The notes below the pieces were generated by a model. The model was given only the letters and a program-made list of their open reading frames with translations. It was not told where the DNA came from and did not search any database. Below are positions 1 through 8,131 of a stretch of DNA of 47,282 nucleotides, piece by piece. Position 1 is the first letter of the stretch; each line of letters begins with the position of its first letter. The translations under genes and the position numbers were made by a program. Source of the DNA: Bradyrhizobium sp. 132 (GTDB lineage: Bacteria > Pseudomonadota > Alphaproteobacteria > Rhizobiales > Xanthobacteraceae); NCBI RefSeq assembly GCF_023074185.1, contig NZ_JADPKY010000168.1, positions 1 through 47,282 on the forward strand, given 5' to 3'.

Positions 1-36
1 CCCCTCGACGAACCCACCCCCACGGCTTACCTGTGA
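1..36 (+). CDS. 3' end of an upstream gene, probably the ligase of the repair operon (partial)
   Basis: The first reading frame is open from the window edge and ends in TGA at 34-36, giving the C-terminal residues PLDEPTPTAYL. The next gene starts 4 bases later, so it looks like the tail of a co-transcribed gene. Lhr-type helicases followed by PdeM usually lie behind an ATP-dependent DNA ligase and an exonuclease, so the ligase is the natural guess. Eleven residues cannot prove it. Confidence 0.35.
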   Translation, partial: PLDEPTPTAYL

Positions 37-40
37 TGCC

Positions 41-2629
41 GTGCCGCCTCGTATCCTCAAATCTCCGGCCGAGCCGGCCGCGCTGTTGCCCGACCACTTC
101 CAGGCGTGGTTCGCAGCCCGCGGCTGGTCGCCGCGCGCGCATCAATTGGCGCTGCTGGAGAAAGCGCGCGAGGACCGGTCCGCACTGCTGATCGCACCGA
201 CCGGCGCCGGCAAGACGCTGGCGGGATTTTTGCCGACGCTGGTGGAGCTGAGTTCCGCGCCCGCAGCTCCGGCGAAATCCGTCGTTTCCACCGGCCGGAC
301 CCTGCAACGCACAGGCGGCCTGCACACCCTCTACATCTCGCCGCTCAAGGCGCTCGCCGTCGACATCGCGCGCAATCTGGAGCGGCCGGTCGCCGAGATG
401 GCGCTGCCGATCAAGATCGAGACCCGCACCGGCGACACGCCGACGTCGCGGCGCCAGCGGCAGCGGCGCTATCCGCCGGACATTCTGCTGACGACGCCCG
501 AACAGCTCGCGCTGCTGCTGTCCTCCGACGACGCGCCGTTCCTGTTCTCCTCGCTCAAGCGCATCGTGCTCGACGAGCTGCATGCGCTGGTGACCTCCAA
601 GCGCGGTGATCTTCTCTCGCTTGGGCTCGCACGGTTGTGGCGATTGGCGCCGCAGATGCGGGCGATCGGCCTGTCGGCGACCGTGGCCGAGCCGGAATCG
701 CTGGCGCGCTTCCTGGTGCCGCAGCCCGGCGGCAAGGAAGCGGCGGCCGACATCGTCATCGCCGGCGGCGCGGCGCCGCCGCTGGTCGAGATGATGGATA
801 CGCGCGAACGCCTGCCCTGGGCCGGCCACAGCGCCCGCCATGCGCTTCCCGAGATCTACGAGCTGATCAAGGCGAACAAGACCACGCTGGTTTTCGTCAA
901 CACCCGCAGCCAGGCCGAAATGCTGTTCCAGAATCTCTGGAGCATGAACGACGACAATCTTGCTATCGCCCTGCATCACGGTTCGCTTGATGTCGCGCAG
1001 CGCCGCAAGGTCGAGGATGCGATGTCGGCGGGGAAATTGCGCGGCGTGGTCTGCACCTCTTCGCTCGACCTCGGTGTCGACTGGGGCGACGTCGATCTCG
1101 TCGTCAATATCGGCGCGCCGAAGGGGGCCTCGCGCCTGATGCAGCGCATCGGCCGCGCCAACCACCGCCTTGATGAAGCCTCGCGCGCGGTGCTGGTGCC
1201 GGCGAACCGCTTCGAGGTGCTGGAGTGCCGCGTCGCCATTGACGCCATCGCCGAGAACGCGCAGGACACGCCGCCGCTGCGCACCGGTGCGCTCGACGTG
1301 CTGGCCCAGCACGTGCTCGGGTGCGCCTGCGGCGAGCCGTTTCTCTCTGACGAGCTTTACGACGAAGTGCGTACCGCGGCGCCTTATGCCGATCTCACGC
1401 GGCAGGATTTTGACGACGTTGTCGATTTCGTCGCCTCCGGCGGCTACGCGCTGAAAACCTACGAGCGCTTCGCGCGCATCAAGCAGGACAAGCAGGGTCG
1501 CTGGCGCGTCGCCAATCCAAAGGTGCGGCAGAGCTACCGGATGAATGTCGGCACCATCGTCGAGGACGACATGCTGAAGGTGCGCCTGGTGCGTTCGCGC
1601 GGCGGCGACCAAGGAGGCGGTCAGGGAAAAGCAGGCGGGTCAACGGGCGTGATCGCCCGCGGCGGCAGGTTGCTCGGCGAGATCGAGGAAGCCTTCATCG
1701 AGGGCCTCAGTCCGGGCGACACTTTCGTGTTCAGCGGCGAGGTGGTGCGCTACGAGACCCTGGTCGAGGACCAGGTCTATGTCTCGCGCGCCAACGACAA
1801 GGACCCGAAAGTGCCGTCCTATATGGGCGGCAAGTTTCCGCTCTCGACCTATCTTGCCGAACGCGTGCGTCGCCTGCTCGATGACGCGCGCGCGTGGGGC
1901 GCGTTGCCGGAGCAGGTGCGCGACTGGCTGTCACTGCAAAAGGACGTCTCGCGCGTACCGGCGGTGCGCGAGCTGCTGGTCGAGAGTTTTCCCCGCGCCA
2001 ACAAGCATTACATCGTCTGCTACCCGTTCGAAGGCCGTCTCGCGCATCAGACGCTCGGCATGCTCTTGACGCGCCGGCTGGAGCGTGCCCGCGCCCGGCC
2101 GCTCGGCTTCGTTGCCAACGAATATGCGATCGCGGTCTGGGCGCTCGGCGACATGTCCTTCATGATCCGGGACGGCAGGATCGACCTTGACGCGCTGTTC
2201 GATCCCGACATGCTCGGCGACGACCTCGAAGCATGGCTCGCGGAATCCGCTCTTATGAAACGTACGTTCCGCAATTGCGCGATCATCTCCGGCCTGATCG
2301 CGCGCCGGCATACCGGCGAGGAGAAGAGCCGCCGCCAGGTGCTGTTCTCGACCGATCTCGTTTACGAGGTCCTGCGAAAGCACCAGGCCGATCACGTGCT
2401 GTTGCGCGCCGCGCGAGCGGATGCCGCCACCGGCTTGCTCGATCTGCGCCGCCTCAGCGACATGCTCACCCGCATCCAGGGCCGCATCACACATCGGGAA
2501 CTCGACCGTGTCTCCCCGCTCGCCGTCCCCGTGATGCTGGAAATCGGCCGCGAGTCAGTTTATGGCGAAGCTGGAGACGAGCTGTTGGCGGAGGCCGCCG
2601 ACGAACTCGTCAAAGAGGCGATGGGATAA
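41..2629 (+). CDS. Ligase-associated DEXH-box DNA helicase (Lhr-core type)
   Basis: Superfamily 2 helicase of 862 residues. The ATP-binding loop TGAGKT is at residues 54-59, the DExH box reads DELH at 178-181, LSAT is at 211-214, and the motif VI segment QRIGR is at 368-372. The rest is the winged-helix and Lhr-core part. A glycine-rich low-complexity insert (RGGDQGGGQGKAGG) sits near residues 523-536. The family couples ATP hydrolysis to 3'-to-5' unwinding and, in bacteria, is encoded with an ATP-dependent ligase, an exonuclease and a metallophosphoesterase nuclease as a DNA-damage repair set. The nuclease gene pdeM follows directly. The start used is GTG at 41; the frame stays open to the window edge with no ATG in view and no clear ribosome binding site, so a start further upstream is possible. 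Confidence 0.93.
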   Translation: MPPRILKSPAEPAALLPDHFQAWFAARGWSPRAHQLALLEKAREDRSALLIAPTGAGKTLAGFLPTLVELSSAPAAPAKSVVSTGRTLQRTGGLHTLYISPLKALAVDIARNLERPVAEMALPIKIETRTGDTPTSRRQRQRRYPPDILLTTPEQLALLLSSDDAPFLFSSLKRIVLDELHALVTSKRGDLLSLGLARLWRLAPQMRAIGLSATVAEPESLARFLVPQPGGKEAAADIVIAGGAAPPLVEMMDTRERLPWAGHSARHALPEIYELIKANKTTLVFVNTRSQAEMLFQNLWSMNDDNLAIALHHGSLDVAQRRKVEDAMSAGKLRGVVCTSSLDLGVDWGDVDLVVNIGAPKGASRLMQRIGRANHRLDEASRAVLVPANRFEVLECRVAIDAIAENAQDTPPLRTGALDVLAQHVLGCACGEPFLSDELYDEVRTAAPYADLTRQDFDDVVDFVASGGYALKTYERFARIKQDKQGRWRVANPKVRQSYRMNVGTIVEDDMLKVRLVRSRGGDQGGGQGKAGGSTGVIARGGRLLGEIEEAFIEGLSPGDTFVFSGEVVRYETLVEDQVYVSRANDKDPKVPSYMGGKFPLSTYLAERVRRLLDDARAWGALPEQVRDWLSLQKDVSRVPAVRELLVESFPRANKHYIVCYPFEGRLAHQTLGMLLTRRLERARARPLGFVANEYAIAVWALGDMSFMIRDGRIDLDALFDPDMLGDDLEAWLAESALMKRTFRNCAIISGLIARRHTGEEKSRRQVLFSTDLVYEVLRKHQADHVLLRAARADAATGLLDLRRLSDMLTRIQGRITHRELDRVSPLAVPVMLEIGRESVYGEAGDELLAEAADELVKEAMG

Positions 2630-2682
2630 CAGCAGGTTCGGACGTGACGATAGGCGCGCTGGTTTCAGAGGATATCGAGGAC

Positions 2683-3354
2683 ATGCGCGTTTCAAATGTC
2701 AGCATCAGCGGCGTGACGTTCGCGGCCGATCTTTCCGGCGCACTGTTCTGGGAAGAGCAGCGCATGCTCGTCGTCTCCGATCTGCACCTGGAAAAAGGTT
2801 CCAGCTTCGCCATGCGCGGCGTGCTGCTGCCGCCTTACGACACCATCGCGACGCTCGGCCGGCTCGCTGCTGTCATCTCCCGCCATAATCCTCGAATCGT
2901 CATCGCGCTCGGCGACAGTTTTCATGATCGCACTGCGCATGGTCGGCTGTCGGCGGACGATCGCGACGCGGTCGCCGCCTTGCAGGCCGGCCGCGACTGG
3001 ATCTGGATCTCAGGCAATCACGATCCGGCGCTGCCGCGCGATCTCGGCGGCACCGTCGCCGACGAAGTCGCGATCGGCCCGATCACCTTCCGCCACGAGC
3101 CGACCGGCGCGTGCGGCGAGATCGCCGGCCATCTGCATCCCAAGGCCCGTGTCTCCGCGCGCGGCCGCTCGATGGAGCGCCGCTGCTTCGCGTCCGACGG
3201 GATGCGCGCCGTGATGCCCGCCTTCGGCGCCTATGCCGGCGGCCTCAGCATCCGCGATGCCGCGTTCGCAAAAATCTTTCCGAAAAATGGCTTTGTCGCG
3301 CATCTCCTTGGCGACCGCCGCGTCCACGCGATCGCGGCGTCGCGGTGCAGCTAA
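2683..3354 (+). CDS. pdeM: Ligase-associated DNA damage response endonuclease PdeM
   Basis: Calcineurin-like metallophosphoesterase of 223 residues. Visible metal-site motifs are SDLHLEKG (D33, H35), LGDSFHD (D78), GNHD (111-114), H138, and GHLH (H150, H152), the order expected for Mre11-like phosphoesterases. Family members act as Mn-dependent DNA endonucleases in the Lhr/ligase/exonuclease operon, and the helicase gene ends 53 bases upstream. I chose ATG at 2683 because it puts SDLHLEKG about 32 residues from the N-terminus, as in the family, and has GAGG just upstream. An in-frame GTG at 2644 is the alternative. Its TAA overlaps the stop codon of the convergent LysR gene. Confidence 0.9.
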   Translation: MRVSNVSISGVTFAADLSGALFWEEQRMLVVSDLHLEKGSSFAMRGVLLPPYDTIATLGRLAAVISRHNPRIVIALGDSFHDRTAHGRLSADDRDAVAALQAGRDWIWISGNHDPALPRDLGGTVADEVAIGPITFRHEPTGACGEIAGHLHPKARVSARGRSMERRCFASDGMRAVMPAFGAYAGGLSIRDAAFAKIFPKNGFVAHLLGDRRVHAIAASRCS

Positions 3355-4214
3355 GCCGCCTTCGCCTGCACGTCATCGCAAAACTCCGCAAGACGATCCG
3401 CCAGCCGTCGCGTCGCTGGACTGGCGCCGGGCGCGGCCATCAGCGCCATTTCGGTCCGGTTGATCGGTGCAAAGCCGTCCTTCGCCGTCAGCACGCGGTG
3501 GTCGGACTGGATCGCCATCTCCGACAGGATGCTCAGCCCCATGCCGGCGGCGACGGCGGCCTGGATGCCGGCGAGGCTCGATGAGGTGTAGGACATGTGC
3601 CAGATGCGGCCCGCGCTTTCCAGCGCGTGGATGGCGCCGGCGCGGTAGAGGCAGCCGAGCGGAAAGCCGATCAGCGGCACCGAGGCGACGTCGGCATGGA
3701 TCGGATGGCTTTTGCTCGTGACCCAGTGCACCTGCTCCGGCCACACCGCAATCGCGCCCTTCGCACCGGCCTCGCGCTTGAACAGCGCCAGATCCAGTTC
3801 GCCGCGATCGAGGTCGCGCGACAGGTTCTTGCTCTGGTCGGCGCGCACATCGAGCCGCAGGCCCGGACGCGAGCGCGAAAATGCGCCAAGCAGTTTCGCC
3901 AGCCGATATGCCGCAAAATCCTCGGGGATGCCGAGCCGGATCGCGCCTTCGCCGTCGCGCTGGCTCAGCACGTCGCGCGCCTCCTCGGCGAGCGATAACA
4001 GCCGCCGCGCGTAGGACAGCAACCGCTCGCCGGCCTCGGTCGGACGCACGTCCTTGCCGTCGCGGTGCAGCAGCACCTGGCCGACATCCTCCTCCAGCCG
4101 CTTGATCTGCTGGCTGACGGTCGATTGCGTGCGGTGGACGCGCTCCCCGGCGCGGGTGAAGCCGCCGGAATCGACCACCGAGACGAAGCTGCGCAGGAGC
4201 TCCAGATCGAGCAT
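3351..4214 (-). CDS. LysR-family transcriptional regulator
   Basis: A 287-residue LysR-type regulator. The N-terminal winged helix-turn-helix spans about residues 1-60 (LDLELLRSFVSVVDSGGFTRAGERVHRTQSTVSQQIKRLEE region), followed by the substrate-binding domain that normally senses a small effector. The ATG at 4214 is chosen because GGAGA lies 5 bases upstream; the frame extends to 4256 without a good ribosome site. The gene is divergent from a DMT-family exporter, the classic arrangement in which a LysR protein controls the adjacent gene and itself. The 96-base gap contains the AT-rich dyad TTAA-N4-TTAA at about 4248-4262, a possible binding site. The effector is unknown. Confidence 0.9.
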   Translation of the reverse strand: MLDLELLRSFVSVVDSGGFTRAGERVHRTQSTVSQQIKRLEEDVGQVLLHRDGKDVRPTEAGERLLSYARRLLSLAEEARDVLSQRDGEGAIRLGIPEDFAAYRLAKLLGAFSRSRPGLRLDVRADQSKNLSRDLDRGELDLALFKREAGAKGAIAVWPEQVHWVTSKSHPIHADVASVPLIGFPLGCLYRAGAIHALESAGRIWHMSYTSSSLAGIQAAVAAGMGLSILSEMAIQSDHRVLTAKDGFAPINRTEMALMAAPGASPATRRLADRLAEFCDDVQAKAA

Positions 4215-4310
4215 GGATGTCTCCATTCGAAAATCAACTGGCAGTGAGTTAATCATTTAATTTCCAAATGACAAGCCGGGTTCCTAGATCGAGGGCTCAG
4301 GAGATTCCAC

Positions 4311-5225
4311 ATGTCGCTCGCCCCCTCGCTTGCCGTCCCACGCAGCCGTTTCAACACGCTGCCCTTCGCCATCGGCCTGTTCTGCCTGCTCTGGAGCTAC
4401 GCCTTCGTCGCCGGCAAGATCGGGGTGACCCATTGCCCGCCGCTGATCCTGCTCGCCGCGCGCTTCTCGCTTGCCGGCATCCTGATCCTTGGCGCCACGC
4501 TGATCCGCGGCGACGACTGGTCGCTATCCTGGCGCGACGCCGCCATTTTCGCCGTGCTCGGCATCGCCAATAACGCGCTCTATCTCGGCCTCGGCTACAC
4601 CGGGCTGCAATCGATTTCGGCTGGCCTCGGCGGCCTGATCGTGTCGGCCAATCCGGTGTTCACGGCGGGCTTCGCCGCGCTCCTGCTCGGCGAAGGCATG
4701 ACCTGGCGCAAGGCGGGCGGCCTCCTGCTCGGCATCGTCGGCGTGACCTTGATCGTCTGGCATCGGCTGTCGGTCGGCACTGACTCGCTGCATGGCATCA
4801 TGTTCACGCTGGCCTCGCTCGCCTCCCTCGTCGCCGGCACGATCCTGTTCAAGCTGCTCGCGCCGAGGGGCTCGTTGTGGATCGGCAATGGCGTGCAGAA
4901 TCTTGCCGCCGGCGTGGTGCTGACGCCGGTCGCGCTGACCTTCGCCGACGTTCACGCCATCGACTTTACGCCGGGCCTGATCGGCGCCTTCGCCTTCCTC
5001 GTGCTCGGGGGCTCGATCCTCGCCTACTGGCTCTGGTTTCATCTCCTGAAAGTGTGTGGCGCAACGGCTGCCAGCGCTTATCATTTCCTGATGCCGCCGC
5101 TCGGCATGTTGTTCGCGTATCTCGTGCTCGCCGAGCATGTCGAGGCCCGCGATCTGCTCGGAATCATTCCAGTGGCGCTCGGGATCTATCTGGTGACGCG
5201 GCCTGCCGCGAAGCCTGTGTCGTAG
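4311..5225 (+). CDS. EamA/DMT-family transporter (RhaT-like permease)
   Basis: A 304-residue integral membrane protein with about ten hydrophobic segments arranged as two EamA repeats, one from roughly residue 16 to 145 and one from 160 to 295. Drug/metabolite transporters of this type export amino acids, metabolites or toxic compounds across the inner membrane; the substrate cannot be read from sequence. AGGAGA lies just upstream of the ATG. It is divergent from a LysR regulator that probably controls it, and only 11 bases separate it from the MBL-fold hydrolase downstream, so the two are likely co-transcribed. Confidence 0.9.
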   Translation: MSLAPSLAVPRSRFNTLPFAIGLFCLLWSYAFVAGKIGVTHCPPLILLAARFSLAGILILGATLIRGDDWSLSWRDAAIFAVLGIANNALYLGLGYTGLQSISAGLGGLIVSANPVFTAGFAALLLGEGMTWRKAGGLLLGIVGVTLIVWHRLSVGTDSLHGIMFTLASLASLVAGTILFKLLAPRGSLWIGNGVQNLAAGVVLTPVALTFADVHAIDFTPGLIGAFAFLVLGGSILAYWLWFHLLKVCGATAASAYHFLMPPLGMLFAYLVLAEHVEARDLLGIIPVALGIYLVTRPAAKPVS

Positions 5226-5236
5226 GAGGAGTTCTT

Positions 5237-6028
5237 ATGCCCATTTCCATTACCCTGATCGGCGGTCCCACCGCGCTGATCGAGATCGATGGCTTCCGCT
5301 TGCTCACCGATCCGACTTTCGATGACGCAAATACCGCCTATCAGCTGCCGCACGTGAAGCTGGAGAAGACAATCGGCCCTGCGCTCAAGGCTGATGCAAT
5401 CGGCCCGATCGATGCGGTCCTGCTCAGCCACGACCAGCATTCGGACAATCTCGACAATTCCGGCCGCGAGTATCTCAAGCACGCAAAGCGCGTCCTGACG
5501 ACAGAAGCCGGCGCCAAGCGCCTCGGTGGCCAATTCGAAGGCCTGCATGTCGAAGGCCTGGTGCCGTGGGGCACGACGCATCTGAAAGATCGTGACGGCA
5601 ATTCGCTGACGATCACCGCGACCCCGGCGCGTCACGGCCCGGCCGGCATCGAGCCGCTGTCAGGCGACGTCATCGGCTTCGTGGTGTCGTCGAGCCGGAC
5701 CGACACAACCTCAGTCTATATCAGCGGCGACACTACCTGGTTCGATGGCGTCGCCGAGGTCGCACGCCGATTCAAGTGCGGCGTGGTGATGCCTTTCGCG
5801 GGCGCTGCGCAAACGCGCGGGCCGTTCCATCTCACCATGGACACCAACGACACCATCGAGACCGCACGCGCCTTCCCCGATGCGATGATCGTGCCGGTGC
5901 ATACGGAGGGCTGGACCCATTTCCGCCAGAACAGCGAGGATCTGCGCAAGACCTTCGACGCGCTCGGCTTCGGGACGCGGCTGCGATTGCTGGAGCCTGG
6001 CGTGCCGACGGTGGTGCAGGCGCCGTAG
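5237..6028 (+). CDS. MBL-fold metallo-hydrolase, UlaG-like
   Basis: A 263-residue metallo-beta-lactamase-fold protein of the UlaG-like type. The metal motif is atypical: residues 64-73 read SHDQHSDNLD instead of canonical HxHxDH, with one extra residue between the histidines and Asn where the last His is expected. I recall related proteins with SHDHHFDNLD, so the variation is probably a subfamily trait. Later ligands may include H127 (PARHGP), D165 (YISGDTTW) and a C-terminal His (VPVHTEGW). The start at 5237 is preceded by GGAGGAG. Co-transcription with the DMT exporter suggests a role linked to that substrate, but no reaction can be assigned. Confidence 0.85.
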   Translation: MPISITLIGGPTALIEIDGFRLLTDPTFDDANTAYQLPHVKLEKTIGPALKADAIGPIDAVLLSHDQHSDNLDNSGREYLKHAKRVLTTEAGAKRLGGQFEGLHVEGLVPWGTTHLKDRDGNSLTITATPARHGPAGIEPLSGDVIGFVVSSSRTDTTSVYISGDTTWFDGVAEVARRFKCGVVMPFAGAAQTRGPFHLTMDTNDTIETARAFPDAMIVPVHTEGWTHFRQNSEDLRKTFDALGFGTRLRLLEPGVPTVVQAP

Positions 6029-6042
6029 CTAGCACCACAGCC

Positions 6043-6120
6043 GTCATTGCGAGCGAAGCGAAGCAATCCAGAATCCCTCCGCGGCGGCAGACTGGATTGC
6101 TTCGCTGCGCTCGCAATGAC
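6043..6120. repeat. Dispersed palindromic intergenic repeat (GTCATTGCGAGCGAAGCGAAG type)
   Basis: A 29-base arm at 6043-6071 is matched by its inverted copy at 6092-6120 with a single mismatch and a 20-base loop. It lies between the convergent MBL and TIGR02186 genes and could fold in either transcript. I recall this arm as a very common intergenic repeat in Bradyrhizobium; a degraded arm is also present at 22313-22339. Confidence 0.85.
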
Positions 6121-6131
6121 GGAGAATGCAG

Positions 6132-6902
6132 TCAATCCTTCCGAAACACGATCGAGGCCATCCAGCCCGTCATCAGCGCCATCGCGGCGGTGATGAGGCC
6201 GTAGATCAGCCCGTTCTGCCGCGCGGTGGTGGCGACGAACTGCTCGAAGCCGACCTTGACGATCTCGAACGCGGTCTCGGTCTTGCCGATGAACGCGCCG
6301 TCGGCAAACAACTTGATCTCGACCTGGTAGGTGCCGATCGGCACCTCCGCCGGCAGTGGAATGCCGGTGCGGAACAGCGTCGGCGTCAGGAACGTCACCG
6401 CGCTCGGATCCTCGCGATAGAGCCCGCGCTCGGTGCGCAGGCGAATGAAGGCCGAGCGGAACGCGTCGTTCGGCACCACGTCGGCGTAGTCCCCGCTGAC
6501 GCGTTGGGTCAGCCGCACGTTGTTGAGCCCGATCTGCTGTCGCCGCGCGACCTCGGGCGAGGTGATCGCCTCGAACGAGCGGTTGGCGAACAGTGCGAGA
6601 TAACTCGGCACCTCCAGGAACTGACGGTAGTCGGTGTTGATCCAGATCCCGAAGGTGCGCTCCTTGCGCCGCGTCACCATATCGGCGCGCGGGCCCATCA
6701 CGGTGACGACGAGATCGTAGCTCTTGCGGTCGGCGGGCGTGGTGGCGTCCTTCTCGACCGAGCCGAACAACACCAGCTCCTCGCCGGAATAGTTCGGCGT
6801 CACCGTGACACGATGGTTGGAGACCGACACGATCAGCCGCTCGGCGCGTGCGGCGGAGCCGAGCAGCAGGACAAGCAGGACTGCGAGAGCTGCGCGCATC
6901 AT
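6132..6902 (-). CDS. TIGR02186 family membrane-anchored protein
   Basis: A 256-residue protein with a clear N-terminal signal peptide (about residues 1-20, ending AARA), a beta-rich periplasmic body, and one C-terminal membrane helix (about 229-251) followed by a short positively charged tail. It matches the alphaproteobacterial family TIGR02186 as I remember it, which has no known biochemical function. Its start overlaps the stop of the upstream TauE/SafE permease gene (ATGATGA at 6902-6899), indicating translational coupling, and the pairing is the family's usual setting. A role as an accessory subunit of that anion permease is an inference from this pairing. Confidence 0.8.
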   Translation of the reverse strand: MMRAALAVLLVLLLGSAARAERLIVSVSNHRVTVTPNYSGEELVLFGSVEKDATTPADRKSYDLVVTVMGPRADMVTRRKERTFGIWINTDYRQFLEVPSYLALFANRSFEAITSPEVARRQQIGLNNVRLTQRVSGDYADVVPNDAFRSAFIRLRTERGLYREDPSAVTFLTPTLFRTGIPLPAEVPIGTYQVEIKLFADGAFIGKTETAFEIVKVGFEQFVATTARQNGLIYGLITAAMALMTGWMASIVFRKD

Positions 6903-7816
6903 CCGTTCACCCCCAGCTCGCGGATGGTGAAGAGGTCCTCGGGCCGGATCACCAGCTCGATGGCGAAGCGAACACCGACCGAGAGGATTAGCAGTCCGAG
7001 CAGCAGCCGCAGCTGCTCGCCGCGGATCTTCTGGCCGGCGCGGGCGCCGAACTGCGCACCGGTGACGCCGCCGACCATCAGGATCAGCGCCAGCACCGCG
7101 TCGACGAGGTGATTGGTCGCCGCGTGCAGCAAGGTCGCAAACAGCATCGTGACCAGCGTCAGGACCATCGACGTGCCGATCACCGTCGAGGTCGGCACCC
7201 GCAGCAGATAGATCATGATCGGCACCAGGATGAAGCCGCCGCCGATGCCCATGATGGCGCCGATGAAGCCGATCACGATGCCGACGATCACGACCGGAAT
7301 CACCGAAAGGTAGATCTTGGAGCGCTTGAACCGCATCTTCAGCGGCAGCCCGTGGATCCAGTTATGCGTGCGCCGTGGCGGCACCGCGCCGCGCCGGGTC
7401 CGTAGCAGGGCGCGCAGGCCTTCGGAGAACATCAGGCTGCCGACGGTGGTGAGCAGCACGACGTAGGACAGTGCGATCATCAGATCGAGTTGCCCGAGCG
7501 CGCGCAGTTGCGTGAAGGTCCACACGCCGAGCGCCGTCCCGGTCACGCCGCCGCATAACAGGACGCTCGCCAGCGCCGGGTCGATCGCGCGCCGCCGCCA
7601 ATAGGCGAGGGCTCCGGAAAAGGACGAGGCCGCGATGTGGCTCGCGACGGAAGCGACCGCGACCGCCGGCGTGATGCCGATGAAGATCAGCAGCGGCGTC
7701 ATCAGAAAGCCGCCGCCGATCCCGAACATGCCGGAGACGAAGCCGACCGCCGCGCCCATCGCCAGCACCAGGAAGACGTTGACCGGAAGATCGGCGATCG
7801 GGAGATAGAGCTGCAT
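6899..7816 (-). CDS. TauE/SafE-family sulfite/sulfonate-type permease
   Basis: A 305-residue integral membrane protein with about eight hydrophobic segments. The duplicated family motif is visible twice: GFVSGMFGIGGGF near the N-terminus and GFIGAIMGIGGGF in the second half. TauE/SafE proteins are proposed exporters of sulfite, sulfoacetate or other small anions. I chose ATG at 7816 (MQLYLPIADLPVN) over a TTG at 7864 because the latter has no ribosome site and adds an unusual hydrophilic leader. It is the first gene of a two-gene unit with the TIGR02186 protein. Confidence 0.87.
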   Translation of the reverse strand: MQLYLPIADLPVNVFLVLAMGAAVGFVSGMFGIGGGFLMTPLLIFIGITPAVAVASVASHIAASSFSGALAYWRRRAIDPALASVLLCGGVTGTALGVWTFTQLRALGQLDLMIALSYVVLLTTVGSLMFSEGLRALLRTRRGAVPPRRTHNWIHGLPLKMRFKRSKIYLSVIPVVIVGIVIGFIGAIMGIGGGFILVPIMIYLLRVPTSTVIGTSMVLTLVTMLFATLLHAATNHLVDAVLALILMVGGVTGAQFGARAGQKIRGEQLRLLLGLLILSVGVRFAIELVIRPEDLFTIRELGVNG

Positions 7817-7970
7817 CGAAGGACCACGCTCCGGCGAAAACGGATCGATTGCCGCGTCCCTCAATAGCCGAATTCGCTGGCGGGAGTGATCAGGAATTTT
7901 GGGCGTGGTGAATGGGCGCGGCTAGCGCGCGAGGCAAATGAGACTTGATTGCTACGGAGAAAGTGCGCTC

Positions 7971-8089
7971 CCTCTCCCGCTTGCGGGGGAGGGTCGGGGA
8001 GGGGGTGTCTCCGCAGTAAGATTCCTCAAGAGGACAAAGCCCTCACCCGGCGCTACGCGCCGACCTCTCCCGCAAGCGGGAGAGGTGCA
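7971..8089. repeat. Dispersed intergenic repeat, copy 1
   Basis: The element begins with CTCTCCCGCTTGCGGG and ends with the palindrome ACCTCTCCCGC-AA-GCGGGAGAGGT at 8063-8086. Its whole length matches, in reverse complement, the element at 11798-11906. It occupies most of the 315-base gap between the permease and the PodJ-like gene. I see nothing else convincing in 7817-8131. Confidence 0.8.
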
Positions 8090-8131
8090 CCGAGCCAGTG
8101 GCCCGCTTGGTTCAATCTAATGCTGTGCGCC

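Noticed and set aside
4248..4262. CtrA site in the LysR/DMT gap
   Set aside because: The TTAA halves are four, not seven, bases apart.
7971..8089. Possible CRISPR array
   Set aside because: Only two related palindromes and no regular spacers; it is a dispersed repeat with a second copy at 11798-11906.
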